Source: Mangifera indica (Eukaryota > Streptophyta > Magnoliopsida > Sapindales > Anacardiaceae). From it: a stretch of DNA of 64,000 nt. Both the position numbers and the translations under genes were made by a program. Location of the stretch: positions 2,852,001-2,916,000 of the forward strand of contig NC_058137.1 in the NCBI RefSeq assembly GCF_011075055.1, given 5' to 3'. Under the pieces are notes generated by a model. It did no database searches. It was given only the letters and a program-made list of their open reading frames with translations, and was not told where the DNA came from. Of the stretch, positions 36,779 through 49,700 are shown piece after piece. Numbering within the stretch: position 1 is the stretch's first letter; each line of letters starts with the position of its first letter.

Positions 36779-37939
36779 CCGCAGTGAAGGTTGGCTCTCC
36801 TTCTCTTTCAACATGATTTGGAATTACCAATTTGACTAATGCTGACTGCTATTCCGTGGTATATATTTGGGGCCATCAAAAGAGGCTTGTTAAATGGAGA
36901 ATGTATCCCTTCAAAAAGTTTTGCTTCAATGGATATCTTCATTCTGGAATTTATAGTAGTAGTTCATTATGTTCATTTTAGTTCTTTTGTTGGTTATATA
37001 CTTGATGTATCCTCCTAAGTATTAATGATGTTAAATTCCATTTAACATGCTCTGGTTCTTCAACAAAGAGAAAAAGCTTATGCCAATTTCTTTTTACTTT
37101 TACTTCCGAAGATGTCAAGTGACAACATATGCAACATCTGGGCATAGTTCTATGGCTGCTTCGGTTATTTTACCGCCCCTCAGCCCACCTGTTTGTAGGG
37201 GTTTATTTCATTGAATTTGAAACTACCGATATGAAAAAAGTATTATATAAGGGAGCTTTTTTGATAAATTATATGGATAATTCTCATATAAATTAACCAT
37301 TGTTTAACATCATAATACAATGTTGTTAATTGACCTTTTTTTACATTTTTCTTTTGGTAATTGGTGACTTTATCCGTACTGATTAGACAGGTAAATTTGG
37401 ACCATAGTAACTGAATCTACAATCATTGTACTATATAAGTTAAAGTTTTATAAGTATGATAGAATCTTAAACTTTAACCTCTTAGAATTTTAATATTTCA
37501 CTAATTTTATTAATCTTTGAGTTAAATCTACATAATATTTTATAATCACTATATTAGATAAGTTAAAAATATTAATTAACGTTAATGTGGCCAAACCTAC
37601 TACTCGGGTATTAAGGAATATTAAATTGTATAAATTTATATTATTATTTATAAAATTAAATTCGAATTGAATTGAGATGATTAAAAAATGTATTATTTTC
37701 TGACAAATCAGTTGTTATATTGAGTATATTATATGATCATAATATTTTAGATTAGGGATCCATATCTCAAAAAGGAAGAACTTTATTAATTCTCTTGCAA
37801 ACTTTCTGATAATAAAGAAATTATTAAAAAGAATTAAGGATATAATCGAGTTCAGTATTTTTATGTAACACAATAATTCAAAGAACTCTTGGTAATCAAC
37901 ACATAAAAATTTAAAATTTCAACACCAATGGAAACAAAA
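36779..37939. other. P58IPK 3' UTR and spacer to the FLA gene
   Basis: The first 250 bases or so are probably 3' UTR. The rest is AT-rich with no gene seen. P58IPK and the FLA gene are convergent. Confidence 0.45.
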
Positions 37940-38677
37940 TCATGGCCTGAAAGCAACCGCTGCAAAAATTGTAACTCCTAAGGATACAACTGTTAGTGCA
38001 CGATGATTCAAACTTAATGCAGCTGCAGAAGTATCGACTTTGGTGGCATCAGCGGAAGACCCTTTCGGAGTATCTGCCGGAAGCTCCTTCTCCGGCTTCG
38101 AAGGTGCAGGAGCCGGCGAAGCACTAGTCCCGAAAATATCCAATGGAAGGAGCACCTTGTCAACCTGATACACGGCTAAATTGGCGCTAGAAAACACACT
38201 GTTAGCCACAGTTGCATCATCAACTCCTGTAGTTAAGTTCACTTGATTCCCTGCAGTTGTGACATTGAGAGGGTACTCGCCGGCGTCGCTGTTCCCCGCC
38301 TGTGTACGCAGCGGGTTGCTCGCAGTTTGGAACTGTGACATGGTCATCAAAGTTGGGAGAACATGGAATTGTACTAGCCTGACCTTTTCTTGGTCGCTAA
38401 GTGAGTTGATTGTGCCTGATTTGAGACTCGAAAAGGCGTTATCAGCGGGCGCAAACACTGTGAGGCCCTGGTTTGTGTTGTTTAGCTGTGTGTTGATTTG
38501 ATCGTCTTGTTGTGTGCTTTCCAGCAGCCGAATAAACATAGTAAATTGACCACCCTTTTCAAGGATTGCTGTAATGTTGGGGGGACCTGATGCTGGTGGC
38601 GCTTGAGCAGAAGTTTTTCTGCAATGAAGGAAGAACATAAACAGAAGAAAGAATGAGAAAGAAAGCAGGCTCGTCAT
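37940..38677 (-). CDS. FLA11: fasciclin-like arabinogalactan protein, FLA11/FLA12-type
   Basis: Cell-surface GPI-anchored arabinogalactan protein; FLA11 and FLA12 act in secondary cell wall formation and stem strength. Intronless, 245 aa from the chosen ATG. A signal peptide covers about 1-24 (MTSLLSFSFFLLFMFFLHC). One fasciclin domain spans about 33-180, with H1 GLTVFAPADNAF (71-82), LVQFHVLPTL (101-110) and H2 LAVYQVDKVLLP (167-178). N-glycosylation sites are at 34, 66, 138 and 147. A short Pro-Ala stretch (SPAPAPSKP) follows. A C-terminal hydrophobic tail (229-242) fits a GPI signal. An upstream in-frame ATG (38719) would add 14 residues, but it lies only about 30 bases from the TATA box at 38752, hardly leaving a leader, so 38677 is preferred. 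The LTRTQ-type core matches FLA11 closely. Confidence 0.93.
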   Translation of the reverse strand: MTSLLSFSFFLLFMFFLHCRKTSAQAPPASGPPNITAILEKGGQFTMFIRLLESTQQDDQINTQLNNTNQGLTVFAPADNAFSSLKSGTINSLSDQEKVRLVQFHVLPTLMTMSQFQTASNPLRTQAGNSDAGEYPLNVTTAGNQVNLTTGVDDATVANSVFSSANLAVYQVDKVLLPLDIFGTSASPAPAPSKPEKELPADTPKGSSADATKVDTSAAALSLNHRALTVVSLGVTIFAAVAFRP

Positions 38678-38751
38678 TTTCTTCAGAATCAAGACGAGAA
38701 GACAGACCGTTTTTTCCAAAGGGTGATGAAGAAGAGATACAAGTTTGAAGC

Positions 38752-38759
38752 TTATATAT
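38752..38759 (-). promoter_or_regulatory. TATA box of the FLA gene
   Basis: The minus strand reads AATATATAAG. A start about 30 bases downstream would fall near 38725, favouring the second ATG at 38677 over the first at 38719. Confidence 0.6.
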
Positions 38760-38789
38760 TGACTGGGGTCAGATGGAAAAGATGGTCAA

Positions 38790-38796
38790 GTTAGGT
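38790..38796 (-). promoter_or_regulatory. AC/SMRE-type MYB site in the FLA promoter
   Basis: The minus strand reads ACCTAAC, an AC-element matching the secondary-wall MYB consensus ACC(A/T)A(A/C)(T/C), about 35 bases upstream of the TATA box. This fits control by MYB46/83-type factors. A seven-base match can be chance. Confidence 0.4.
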
Positions 38797-38829
38797 GAAA
38801 GGGTCCAAATAGAAGGTGGGGAGTGAACT

Positions 38830-40383
38830 TCAATATTGTGTCTTCCTTTTAAAGGGAGATGAATTGAGAGAAGAGGTTGCTTTGGAAAGCAGGAAAAACA
38901 GCAAGAAATATCATTTTATAATGAGGTGGGTATCAGCGGAAATGATGCAAATTGAGGCCTTTGTTTGTTGCTTGTTTCTTGGGACAAGGATTCAAGAAAG
39001 AAACCTTCAAGTTGAAGAAGTGAATTGAATCAAACATTAGTCAGAAAATAGTATGAATATGATGTTGTGACGTTAATGTGGACCAATGGTAATGGGAATT
39101 GCAGATACTGCAAACAAACTTTGACGAGATTTCTGATATACCACTTTTTAAGAAATGGATTTAAGGTCACAGGAAAAACGAGAAGCCTTTAAATTCTGTT
39201 GAGCTATCGATTTCCTGCACTGTTTTGCACTTAAAAATTGTGGTTTCTGCCCATGAATTTCAGTCTTCAATGTTTTCTTTTTTCTTTGAAGTTTACTGGT
39301 TGAGCTGTCTGGGCTCCCAAGCCAAGTTAAAACCAACTCCAACTCATTTATGTCCAATGAAAGTTGCATCCTGAATGCAGATGACCGAGAGTGGACGAAA
39401 GATGAACGAAGTTAAAATCAATAAAAATATGAGGTTTGATCCATGCCGCATGTGCTCAGAAAAATATTTATCTAAGAAATTGACAGACTTTTTTTGTGAA
39501 CAGTAACCCTGTAGATATTTCATTATCTGCTCTTCAACACAAATCATTCCAAGAACATCTATGGTTCCATGGGGTACCATAATTGCTCTTCAACACAAAT
39601 CATCCCCAACAAAACAATCTCTCTTAAGTCCCCTAAAAACCCAAATTTGGTGAGGCCTTTGGGATTTGTGTTCTTTAACAAATTTGGCCTTGGGCTTAAG
39701 GCAAAAGCAAAAGATACAAAATACAAGGCAGGCCTCAAGTGAAAGAAGTTTATAGACTTCGCAAGCCCTCAAATTGTCAATCAAAGCAATTTTAAAACTT
39801 CTCCACTAATATTTATGATTAATTAATTGTTTTAGCCTAACCTTGTCGGACTAACTACGTTAAATCACAAGACAAATAAATGGGGTTGGGGTGATTGGAT
39901 TTGAAAGACATAGAATATGCCGCTATTGCCAAATGTATAATCTTTGAAAATCAAAATTAATGGGTACCGTGGACCTTAACATACCTGATAATTTCTTCAA
40001 TACAAGTTTCAAAACAAATCTCAATCTTGCCCGTCTCCTTCTCTCTTTCGCCTGCTGCTTCTTCAATCGACCTTCTGAAAAACTCAAGACTCTAATACAA
40101 ATATCGCAAAAAACTATCATATGTATTCAGATCATCTCTCCTTATCATCGCCCCGTCCGTTTCGTTGACTGTTATTACTCTAAAGTCAAACCTCTTATAA
40201 CTAATCTAAGATAGCAGACCACATTAAAGAAAGAAACCAACCTCAACGTTCACATAAGCCGCAAACCGCACGATCCGAACCCTCCCTTTCATCCGGTAGC
40301 CATTGAACAGCACCTTCAACTCTCCAAAATTGCAAGCCCTAGTGTCATGATCACATGCTCTCGGGTGCACTGTAAGAGAAAAC
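38830..40383. promoter_or_regulatory. shared upstream region of the FLA (-) and WD40 (+) genes
   Basis: The two genes are divergent. No gene seen between them. The last 350 bases or so (CCTTCTCTCTTTCGCC, CTGCTGCTTCTTCAATCG) look like the C/T-rich 5' UTR of the WD40 gene. Confidence 0.45.
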
Positions 40384-43300
40384 ATGATCAGCCAAGCCAA
40401 CGGTATGATTTCCACATCATCTGCATCGGTCAACGCGCAGTCTCCCGGTCTAAAGACCTATTTCAAAACCCCAGAAGGAAGGTATAAGCTTCACTATGAA
40501 AAGACCCACCCTTCTGGTCTCCTTCACTACGCACACGGCAAAACTGCCACTCAGGTACTTTAATTTTTCTTTATTTTTTGGATTTTTTTTAAGCACCCAT
40601 TATGTCATATCAGTTTTTGGATACACTTCATTTATTACTTTTTGAATTTTTTTGGGTTTTGTTTTTACCCATTTGTGAATTTAATATGCGTGCATTTTTT
40701 ATATTATTTCTGATTGCTTAGAATTCTTGGTTGAGGTAATCGGGAATTTTCTGGGTTGTTCTTTTCTTGGGAATTATGTTTGAATAATTAATGTGATGGG
40801 GTTTTGGAATTTACCCATATTATGGAAATTAGTATGTGTTAACTTTGTTCGTTAGTTATGAATGTTTAGGTGTTTGTTAAGTGCTTATTTTCTGGAATTG
40901 TTGTTTTAAGACCAATTCTTGCCGTTTATGGATTTTTATAGTGCGGTAAAGGAAAGTGAATTTGGGTGATATTAGTGGTCAACCTTGATTTTTGAGCACA
41001 TACTTTGGTTGGATTTTAAATACCAGGTTACTCTAGCTAATCTCAAGGATAAGCCAGCGCCATCAACACCAACGGCCCCACCTTCAAGCTTCAGTGCTAG
41101 CAGTGGGGTACGCTCGGCTGCTGCTAGGTTGCTGGGTGCTGGGAATGGAAGTCGTGCACTTGGTTTTGGTGGAGGAAATGGTGGGAGTAAAAGTCTTAGT
41201 GGGAGTAGTAGGATTGGTTCCTTGAGTGCTTCAAGTTCTAGTAATTCAATGAATAATACGAATTTTGATGGTAAAGGGACTTACTTAATCTTCAATGTAG
41301 GGGATGCTATCTTTATAAGTGATTTGAACTCTCAAGATAAGGTAATTTGGTAGTATTCGATGTTGAGGTTTTTTAATGAGAAGTGGTGTTTTGGGTTGGC
41401 AAGTGAAAGTTTCGTTGTTTATTGTTGAATTTAGGACCCAATAAAGTCTATTCATTTCAGTAATTCAAATCCTGTGTGCCACGCATTTGACCAAGATGCA
41501 AAGGATGGCCATGACTTGCTTATTGGGTTGAATTCTGGTGATGGTAATATCTTCAACTTGAAAGTTTTGAATCTTAAGGTTCATTGGAAGGTTTTCCAAA
41601 TTTATTGTTCTGTTTGTATTGTTGTAGTCTACTCAGTGTCACTGAGACAGCAATTACAGGATGTAGGGAAGAAGCTTGTTGGGGCTCAGCACTATAACAA
41701 AGATGGCTCTGTTAATAACAGGCAAGATTATACTTAATTATGATGTATTCAATACAGCTTTTTATTTCTTTATGATATGTCTGATTGCTGTGCTTTTCAT
41801 GATTTTAATCTAGGTGTAGTTATGGGGTTCATTGGGTATTGCATTTATGTTTTTTAAAACTGCTTTGTCCTGCCACCTTGCTAGGAAAGATGCTTGAGAG
41901 TGACACTGACATTGTATTACCCTTTTTGTCCTGTATTTGGTGAATTGTTCTTTATTTTGGTGCACTATTATTGTGATCTTTACAAAGTTCTTAGTGGGTA
42001 ATTATTATCCTACTGTCGGATGTTTAAAAATAAGAGAAAGAAAATTGAATCTGTTTATGAATCTTAAAAAGGCTAAAAAATCCATCTATGTTGGTGAGTA
42101 ATTTAATGCAGAGTTCTCTGTGGAAAACAAATAGAAAAACCCTCTGTGTTGTTTTGTTCAAGTTTTGCACAAGATATACTGGGTAAGGCTTGGTGCATGA
42201 TTACTTTCTTGCAAGATATCGTTGACTGGGCTCTAACCCACTTTTACATTATCAATTCAGTTAGCTTTATTTGTGATTTATCTATATTTGAAATTAATGC
42301 TTTCTTTACTGGCCTTGGAAATAGTTAAAACAGGCCTTTTTCTAGTTGTTTTTTTTTTTGATACTGTGACAGATCTTTTAATATTTTGTGCTTGATATAC
42401 TTAGAAACCGGTTTGATTGATGCTTCTTGTTTTTCAATAGTCGTTGTACAAGTATTGCATGGGTTCCCGGAGGGGACGGTGCTTTTGTTGTTTCTCATGC
42501 CGATGGCAGTTTGTATGTGTATGAAAAGGCAAGCCTCAAATTTTAAGAAAAATATTTTATTTTTTCTTTCCTATCTCACGGTAATATCTGTAATGATGTC
42601 CTTGTGCTTTAATCTTTTACAGAACAAGGATGGTGCCGGTGATTCTTCATTCCCAGTTATTAAAGATCAAACTCAATTTTCTGTTGCTCATGCACGTTAC
42701 AGTAAGGTATTGGAGTATGTGTTTTCTAAAGATAGAACTTTTGGATATGGTTTCTGAAGTTTTGTCACTTTTTCTCTTGTTCTTATTAAGAAATTAGTAC
42801 TTGGCATCGCTATGAATTCAGAGCAATAGATTATTTCATCGAATAATATTTATATATATGTTATGAAATGTAGCTCAACTTTTAATAATTAGGGCCTTTT
42901 ACATGTTTGCTTCTGGGGTAACAATTCAATAATGTCTATTCAGTGTTCACCCCGCCCAGGTTTTGATGCTATCCTATATGTCATACCTTTTTCAGTTTCT
43001 TGTTGCTCTCTCTCTCTCTCTCTCTCTCTCTCACTTATGTGTGTTTTATTATTAGACAAAGCCTGCATATCCATCTATTTGTTTGGTAGTTCCACCCCCC
43101 ATTAAATATATCTTTTCAATTGTATTTTCCTAGTGCTATTTGATATTTCTATATTTGTTTATTCTGTTTGTGCTTTGCTGGACTATTGTTTGGATATTTT
43201 TACTATTTTTTGCACTATATCAGGGTCTGACTCTCATACTCAATAACTTGGAACAAATTGGGTTCATGCACATGGATGTATTTTAAATTTAGAGATATTA

Positions 43301-45606
43301 TGAATATTTAAGAACACAAGGGTTTTGTATGTAACATCTCTAAATTTTCAAGTGGTCCAAGTGCAGGACAATTAGGCAAGTGTGGGGACCTTGTAACTGG
43401 GGCTTCACTGAGTACTGGGCTTTGGTTATTACTGGTTGTTTGGGGTGTTTATTACTTATTGTTGATTTTCCGCAGCCTACTCCATCTAACTTTGTTTGTT
43501 ATATCGTGCTGTTCTTATCCAGAGCAACCCTGTTGCCAGATGGCATATCTGTCAGGGTTCAATTAATGGCATTGCCTTCTCAAGTGATAGTACCTACTTG
43601 GCAACCATTGGAAGAGATGGTAAAATCTTGACCTCTGTTTTGTAGCATGTTATGCCTCTTGTCTATTAGCATGTGTGAGCTAAAGTTTTAACAAAATGTA
43701 GGTTATTTACGAGTTTTTGACTATTCAAAAGAACAACTTATATGTGGGGGCAAAAGCTACTATGGTGCTTTATTATGTTGTGCTTGGAGGTAAATATCTA
43801 TACTTGCTTGTAGGACTAGCTTACAGATGTTTGTTTAAAATATTTCTTCCAACTTCCAGATTTTCATTTCTGTCTGTTAAATATATCATATTGTTCTTTT
43901 TTCCTGTGAAGTAAATAATTTTCCCTCTTAAAGAAGATTTTTGCTTTTGAATTATTATTATTCCCTTAGCAAATATAGAAAGTTAATGTGACAAGGAAGT
44001 GCTACTTAACAGCATGGATGGAAAATACATTCTGACTGGTGGTGAAGATGATTTAGTTCAAGTTTGGAGTATGGAAGACCGCAAAGTTGTAGCTTGGGGT
44101 GAGGGGCACAATTCTTGGGTAAGATTTTGTCATATACTTGCTGGCTTTTTGGAGTCACTGACAGATGATTAAATCTTCCTTACACAGTTCTTTCTGGATG
44201 GTGTCGGCAGGTCAGTGGTGTAGCTTTTGATTCATATTGGTCATCGCCAAATTCAGATGGCACAGGGGAGACTGTCATGTACCGGTTTGGCTCTGTTGGT
44301 CAGGTATTTGATCAGTAGTTACAGAAAATCTGGTAGGATTGTACCGTTGTCTATCTATGATGCCTCTATACATGGTTTTGTCCAATGTGGAAATGTAGCT
44401 ATTCACAAAATGATTATGCTTATGAAGTTTCAAATCTGAAATTAACACTTCAATAGTTCAACTCTCTTTTCATGGAACTTTGAATGAAATCATCTGAAAG
44501 AAATTCAGGTTAGCTTCAAAGGATGATAAGTGGAGAATTTTGGCCTTTGTATATATTTCAGTATCAGCGGCCCTTGGGCTTTCTGATTGATTTTACATAG
44601 AACATGATAATGAAAGGCAAAAGACTAAAAGAACAAGAACTGAGATTAATTCAGATGTGATGTTTGGTCTTCAAGTGTCCATTAACAATTACCAGGCTAA
44701 GTTTGGTCTTCAAGTTTCTAACAACAATTACCAGGCTAAGTAAAGTAAGGTTCAGAGAATTGACTTGTTGACCTCTGATCAGAGTGAATGTCCCTCTTAT
44801 AAGGATATGAAAATCAGACACCTCCCATGTTGACTAGGGTAATAACGAAAAATAGAAAGGCTAAAGTAACATAAACCTCTATCATTTTAATAAGCCATCT
44901 CGTGGTTATGGATTTAAAGGACATTAGGAGTTAGATAAATGGTAAAAAATGATGATGCCGATAAGATAATGATATAAGATCATTTTAGCTATTTTAAATT
45001 AATTTTAAATGCCTTAGAGGAGGTTTGGGTTAAGTTGACTTAACTCTTCACTTATTACTACTATAGCTACTTCATTATATGTGAACAGGACAGTGAATCT
45101 GATATATATTTTGTTTTTTGGTAACCTTGGCCTCTAATCACCTCTATGCTTTGAATTCCTCATATTTGATCATTATTGCAACTTAATCGATTGTAATTTG
45201 TGAGCAGGATACACGGTTGCTTCTGTGGGACCTAGAAATGGATGAAATTGTAGTGCCATTACGCCGTGGCCCTCCTGGAGGTTCCCCCACTTTCAGTACT
45301 GGAAGCCAGTCATCCCATTGGGACAATGTCTGTCCAGTAGGGACATTACAACCTGCTCCAAGCATGAGAGATGTGCCAAAGCTCTCACCTCTAGTTGCTC
45401 ACCGGGTTCACACTGAACCCCTGTCAGGTTTGATATTTACCCAGGAATCTGTTCTTACTGTCTGCCGTGAGGGACACATAAAAATCTGGATGAGACCTGG
45501 AGATGCTGAAAACCAATCTGGCAACTCTGAAATTGTGTTAAGTGCCAGTTCAAAGGAAAAGCCATTATTGTCAGGCAAGTTTGGCGGTTCTAGTTACAGG
45601 CAATAG
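40384..45606 (+). CDS. WD40-repeat protein, WDR20/CreC-like
   Basis: Related to animal WDR20 and fungal CreC, WD40 partners of ubiquitin-specific proteases; the plant role is inferred. Eleven exons: 40384-40554, 41027-41341, 41435-41543, 41628-41721, 42441-42528, 42623-42706, 43523-43619, 43702-43789, 44013-44118, 44211-44303, 45208-45606; 547 aa. The N-terminus has [20 protein letters not shown], conserved in plant homologues, then a Ser/Gly-rich stretch (about 75-135). WD repeats include [60 protein letters not shown] and a late repeat with [15 protein letters not shown] typical end SSYRQ is reached. The start at 40384 is the first ATG after an in-frame TGA; 40405 is a second in-frame choice. 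Introns 4 and 5 both use GC donors. Confidence 0.9.
43006..43033. repeat. (CT)n microsatellite in WD40 gene intron 6
   Basis: About 13 TC repeats in the middle of the intron between 42706 and 43523. Confidence 0.9.
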
Positions 45607-46770
45607 CATATGAAGATCTTCTTTGTCATGGTGTTGCATTTCTATTTGCTAGCATTGTCGTTGATCTCTTTCCAACTAGTTGGTTCTCTCAGGACTAGCT
45701 TTGTTTAAACATAATCTGGCTGCAGTGAGGTTAACCAACTGGTTCCATTGTATATTCAAGGTCAAAAATGCCATCGCAGGCACTAAAGAGTTTTGGAGGA
45801 AGAGAAAAACCTCCTTTGTAAGTACAAACGGCTTATGCTAGGGTATATTTAATGACACTGACTGGAATAATGTGAAGTTGCTTCTTTAAGGAGTTGGATG
45901 ACTCTGAGGTCCATTCAAGTGATTATTTATTCTATTGTTAAATGCTTTGTTACAACTACCGTATATTTTTTTTGTTTAGTACCTCAAAGACGGGCATGTT
46001 CAGATACCATTGGCCCATTGTGCATGGCTAATTGTGTTTTCTGTGACTTTGGAGAAGTTTGTCATTGAATTTCAACATAAGATTTGTGATATGTATTAGA
46101 CTCCTCGACTTAGGGTGTCCTGGGTTTTGCATCTTAAGCGAAATGGGAAATGTGTACATTACTAAATTTTGTTTCATTTCCTTACTATTTTTATTTGCTT
46201 GTAAAATAGGTATATCCTGACAATCTGTTATATGGAACACTTTTTCATTTTTATTTCTGTTTAAGTAACAACAGAAATCCTACTCCTGAACAAAACTCTT
46301 CTGCAGTTCAATTTTGAATGACTGCAGAGAGACTTCTGTAAGCAACCTTCCAGTCCAGCTTGGAATGGCCACATATTTGTTATTGACTTGAATATTTTCT
46401 TTTGCCATTTCCTGGCTGATTGCATTTCTCCTTCCCTAATCGATAAGAACAGCTTGCTATGAACAACAAATCACAATGATACCCGGTATACAATTCCATT
46501 TCATTCAGCCTGGAAAAGGAGATAAGACAAGGTAGAAGTGGAGTCTCAGTTCAGTTAAATTAAAACACAAAACTATTATGATTATGACTTCACAACACTG
46601 CTGAAATCCAGCCTGAAACGATCTGGCCTGTGTATATGGGATGCATGAAATTAAACATTTAGAAGACACTGTATATACAAACAAAACAACTAACATTTAT
46701 AAAAATATGTAGTTTCTAGGCAACTAAAAGACTTGCATCTTATGTCATTGATTCTTTTCAATGTGCCAAG
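45607..46770. other. convergent 3' flanks of the WD40 and RING-CH genes
   Basis: No gene seen. It holds the 3' UTRs of both genes. No separate transcript unit is evident, and poly(A) signals are not clear-cut. Confidence 0.45.
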
Positions 46771-49700
46771 TCAGTTGCCACCTACAGTTTCCAAAACTGT
46801 TGGTTCAATTTCATGATGGTGAGGATCAGTCTGGTTTTGATGGGCAGTTGCCGCTGGTTGATCCTGCCGTATTTCCTCCTGAGTCTGGGGCTGTTGACTT
46901 GACCGCAGCGCCCATCTTCTTCTCCAACTGAAAACGTCACCAAGAAAAGAAGTTCCACACATTGTGATTCCAAGCCCAGCAAAAGTGGAGAGTAGAACAG
47001 ATATAACAGCCTGCATGTGAAGCTGTGGATCCCCCACAAACATACAAAACACACAAATCAAATATCTACAAGAGGGTATTGCATCCATATTTTATCTTAA
47101 ACTTGTCATCATTTAAGTAGTTTCCAAGTAGATCGGAAATGAATCCCTTACCAAAGAATAGAAAAGATGAGCAGAGAGAACCACTAGTCCATATTGGATA
47201 ATAGCATAGATCCAAACATATTTTCTCCGTACTGTGCACACAATATAAAGGAGTCAAGTAGGCACTTGGATATTTCTTTTAATAGCCAATTTTGTTACTA
47301 CTAAAAAGAAATAGAAACTCAACACTACCCATAGTTGTTGATGCCATAGAGGCGAGAAGGCCCAATATGCATGAGAATGGGAGAGAGAGAGCAATTGCAC
47401 CTGACTTCAGTTTCCCGACCTGTTCACATGATAATATTAGCAGCTGCAATGAGTTGAAACAGCAGGATTTAGAAATTGCTAAACTTACCAGAAGCTGCTC
47501 AAGAAAACAGAAGTAAGCAAGCATGCTGACAATGACAAGAACAGGAACATCCTGCCAAACCCTAAAAAATCTGAAAAAAGTTATTAATTGTTGGAGATGA
47601 CATATAATAAGGGTAAAAAAAATCAAAACTATAAGCCCACAGCCAGGCCATTTCATTTTTTTTAAATTATAAATATCATTGCCTGCACAATGCAACCAGC
47701 AAACGAAGTTACTTGCCTGCATGGACCAACCTCAGCTTGCTGAGTTAGACCTCCTCGCAATGTACTGGTCTGGTTTTGAAGTCGTAAAAGGGTGACAGGA
47801 AGATTTTTGACTTCTTGCTTGCACACATCACATATTTTGTTTCCTTTAATGCTAAACCATTTTACAGCACATTCTTGGTGGGCTAATGCCAGTTCACCTT
47901 TACAGCTACATTCCATCTTGAGGGTGTCACCATCTTCTCCCAGTTCAATAAAGCATATTCTGCAAACAGCTTCTTCTTCAGGAATATCTTCACCACCATC
48001 ATCATTTTCATCTGAACAATAAGACTAAGATAAGGCATAGGTTGGTTACTGCAAATTACAGTAAAAATAGAGTTAAAACTGAATATCCAGACAAATCCAT
48101 ACACCCATTAACCAGAGATTTTTACAGAAAGTACTTCAGAATCGACTAGTCAGAAATTGATCAATTCCAAAAACTAAAAATATATGAAATCATTAAACTA
48201 ATTTAATTTATTACTCCAGCATCTAATCACTACGTACAGCTACAAGTTTACTTCAATAAGAGTTTGGTCACAGCATATTGCACGGAACTCTTGGCAAGCA
48301 ATTAATTTTTTGCACTGTCTAAGTTCTTGATAGATCATGCAAATCGATTGATTTAACTATTAGTCAAATTGGTAAAGCAAAGGTCAAAAACTTCATTGCC
48401 AGTCTATTTCTTTACTATTGCTGTGGAGATGACATAAGAGAATTGTGAGAATAAAGTTTACCAGTAACATTCGAAGGATGTGTGTTTGATGTTTTTGTTG
48501 CAGTACCCTCAGCTATATGTGGAGTAGCAGGAATTACTCGAAATACACCACCTAAAGAATCCAACTGTCTTATGCTTCCATCTTTGTTGAGCACAGGGAC
48601 TGAACGGGAACGATGTATAGGTAGTCGAGCTCCTCCTTTCTGTAACGCAAGGAATTCTGTAAGAATTGAATAAAAAAAGAGGATAACCAAAACAGGGACA
48701 AATTCAACATGCCAATTATACCACTGAATTAATTCAAGAAAGAAAATTCTACATATATGATTGGATTAGTCATTTGATATCAATGGGCTGCAAATGCAGA
48801 TGGCATATCTGCATGTTATACATATATTGGAGTTATAACTCAACTCTGGTTAATGCAGGATATTATGTAGGCAGAATAATCTCTAACTATAAACCACTTG
48901 TGTTGTTCAAGTGGATTCCAATGAGCCAGCTTCAATTTAGCCAACACACTCATAAGGAGATTGAACTTACCATAAATGCTTATTCAATAAATTTAAGAAA
49001 GTCAAAGAACTCTCACACAAGGATTCACTGCACGCCTCTATATGTCCATGACAAATTGCAATGAACGGTATTGATTGACTTTCAGTATTATGAAGTACTT
49101 ATGTACTATTCTGGAACATCAGATTAGTTATAACAGATGTAATATTCCCCTATCATCATGCACTACTAGATTGCTTATTTAGTCAACAGTAGTATTCAAC
49201 ACATAATTATAATTCTCAGCTAGCACAGGGGTAGAACTTACACCAGAATTGAGAGAATCAACTGTTTTTCCCCCATGCATAGACTCTGGATTTGAGTGAG
49301 AAATTGGGGTTCTGGGTGTGAAAAACTTTGTAAGGGATAAAGTCCTGGACATCTGACGCTTCCCCTGCGTCTCTGCAAACGAACTTCCCAGGGCAAGGAT
49401 AGCAGCTTTTTCAATATCTGATGAATTATTCTGAAACTTAAAACTTAGCTTTGGAAGGAGGTTTTTAAAGGTTGATTTACTTTTTGATGAAGAGGGACCT
49501 GCAGATTCCCAGATTTTCGAAGAACTAGGGCTAGGCATGGGGGAAAAATTAACTTTTCGGGGAGTAGGACTTGGTGTTAAGGGGATGTTTATCCTCACAA
49601 AGTCCTCTGCTGTGTCCTCAAGAGTTCTAGGTGGTATCTCTAAAGCAAGATCTTGCCGTCTTCCCTGTTGCTTAGGTGAGGTTACCTCAACTATTTCAGT

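Noticed and set aside
38678..38719. Upstream in-frame ATG of the FLA gene
   Set aside because: Too close to the inferred transcription start and it would place charged residues ahead of the signal peptide; the second ATG is preferred.
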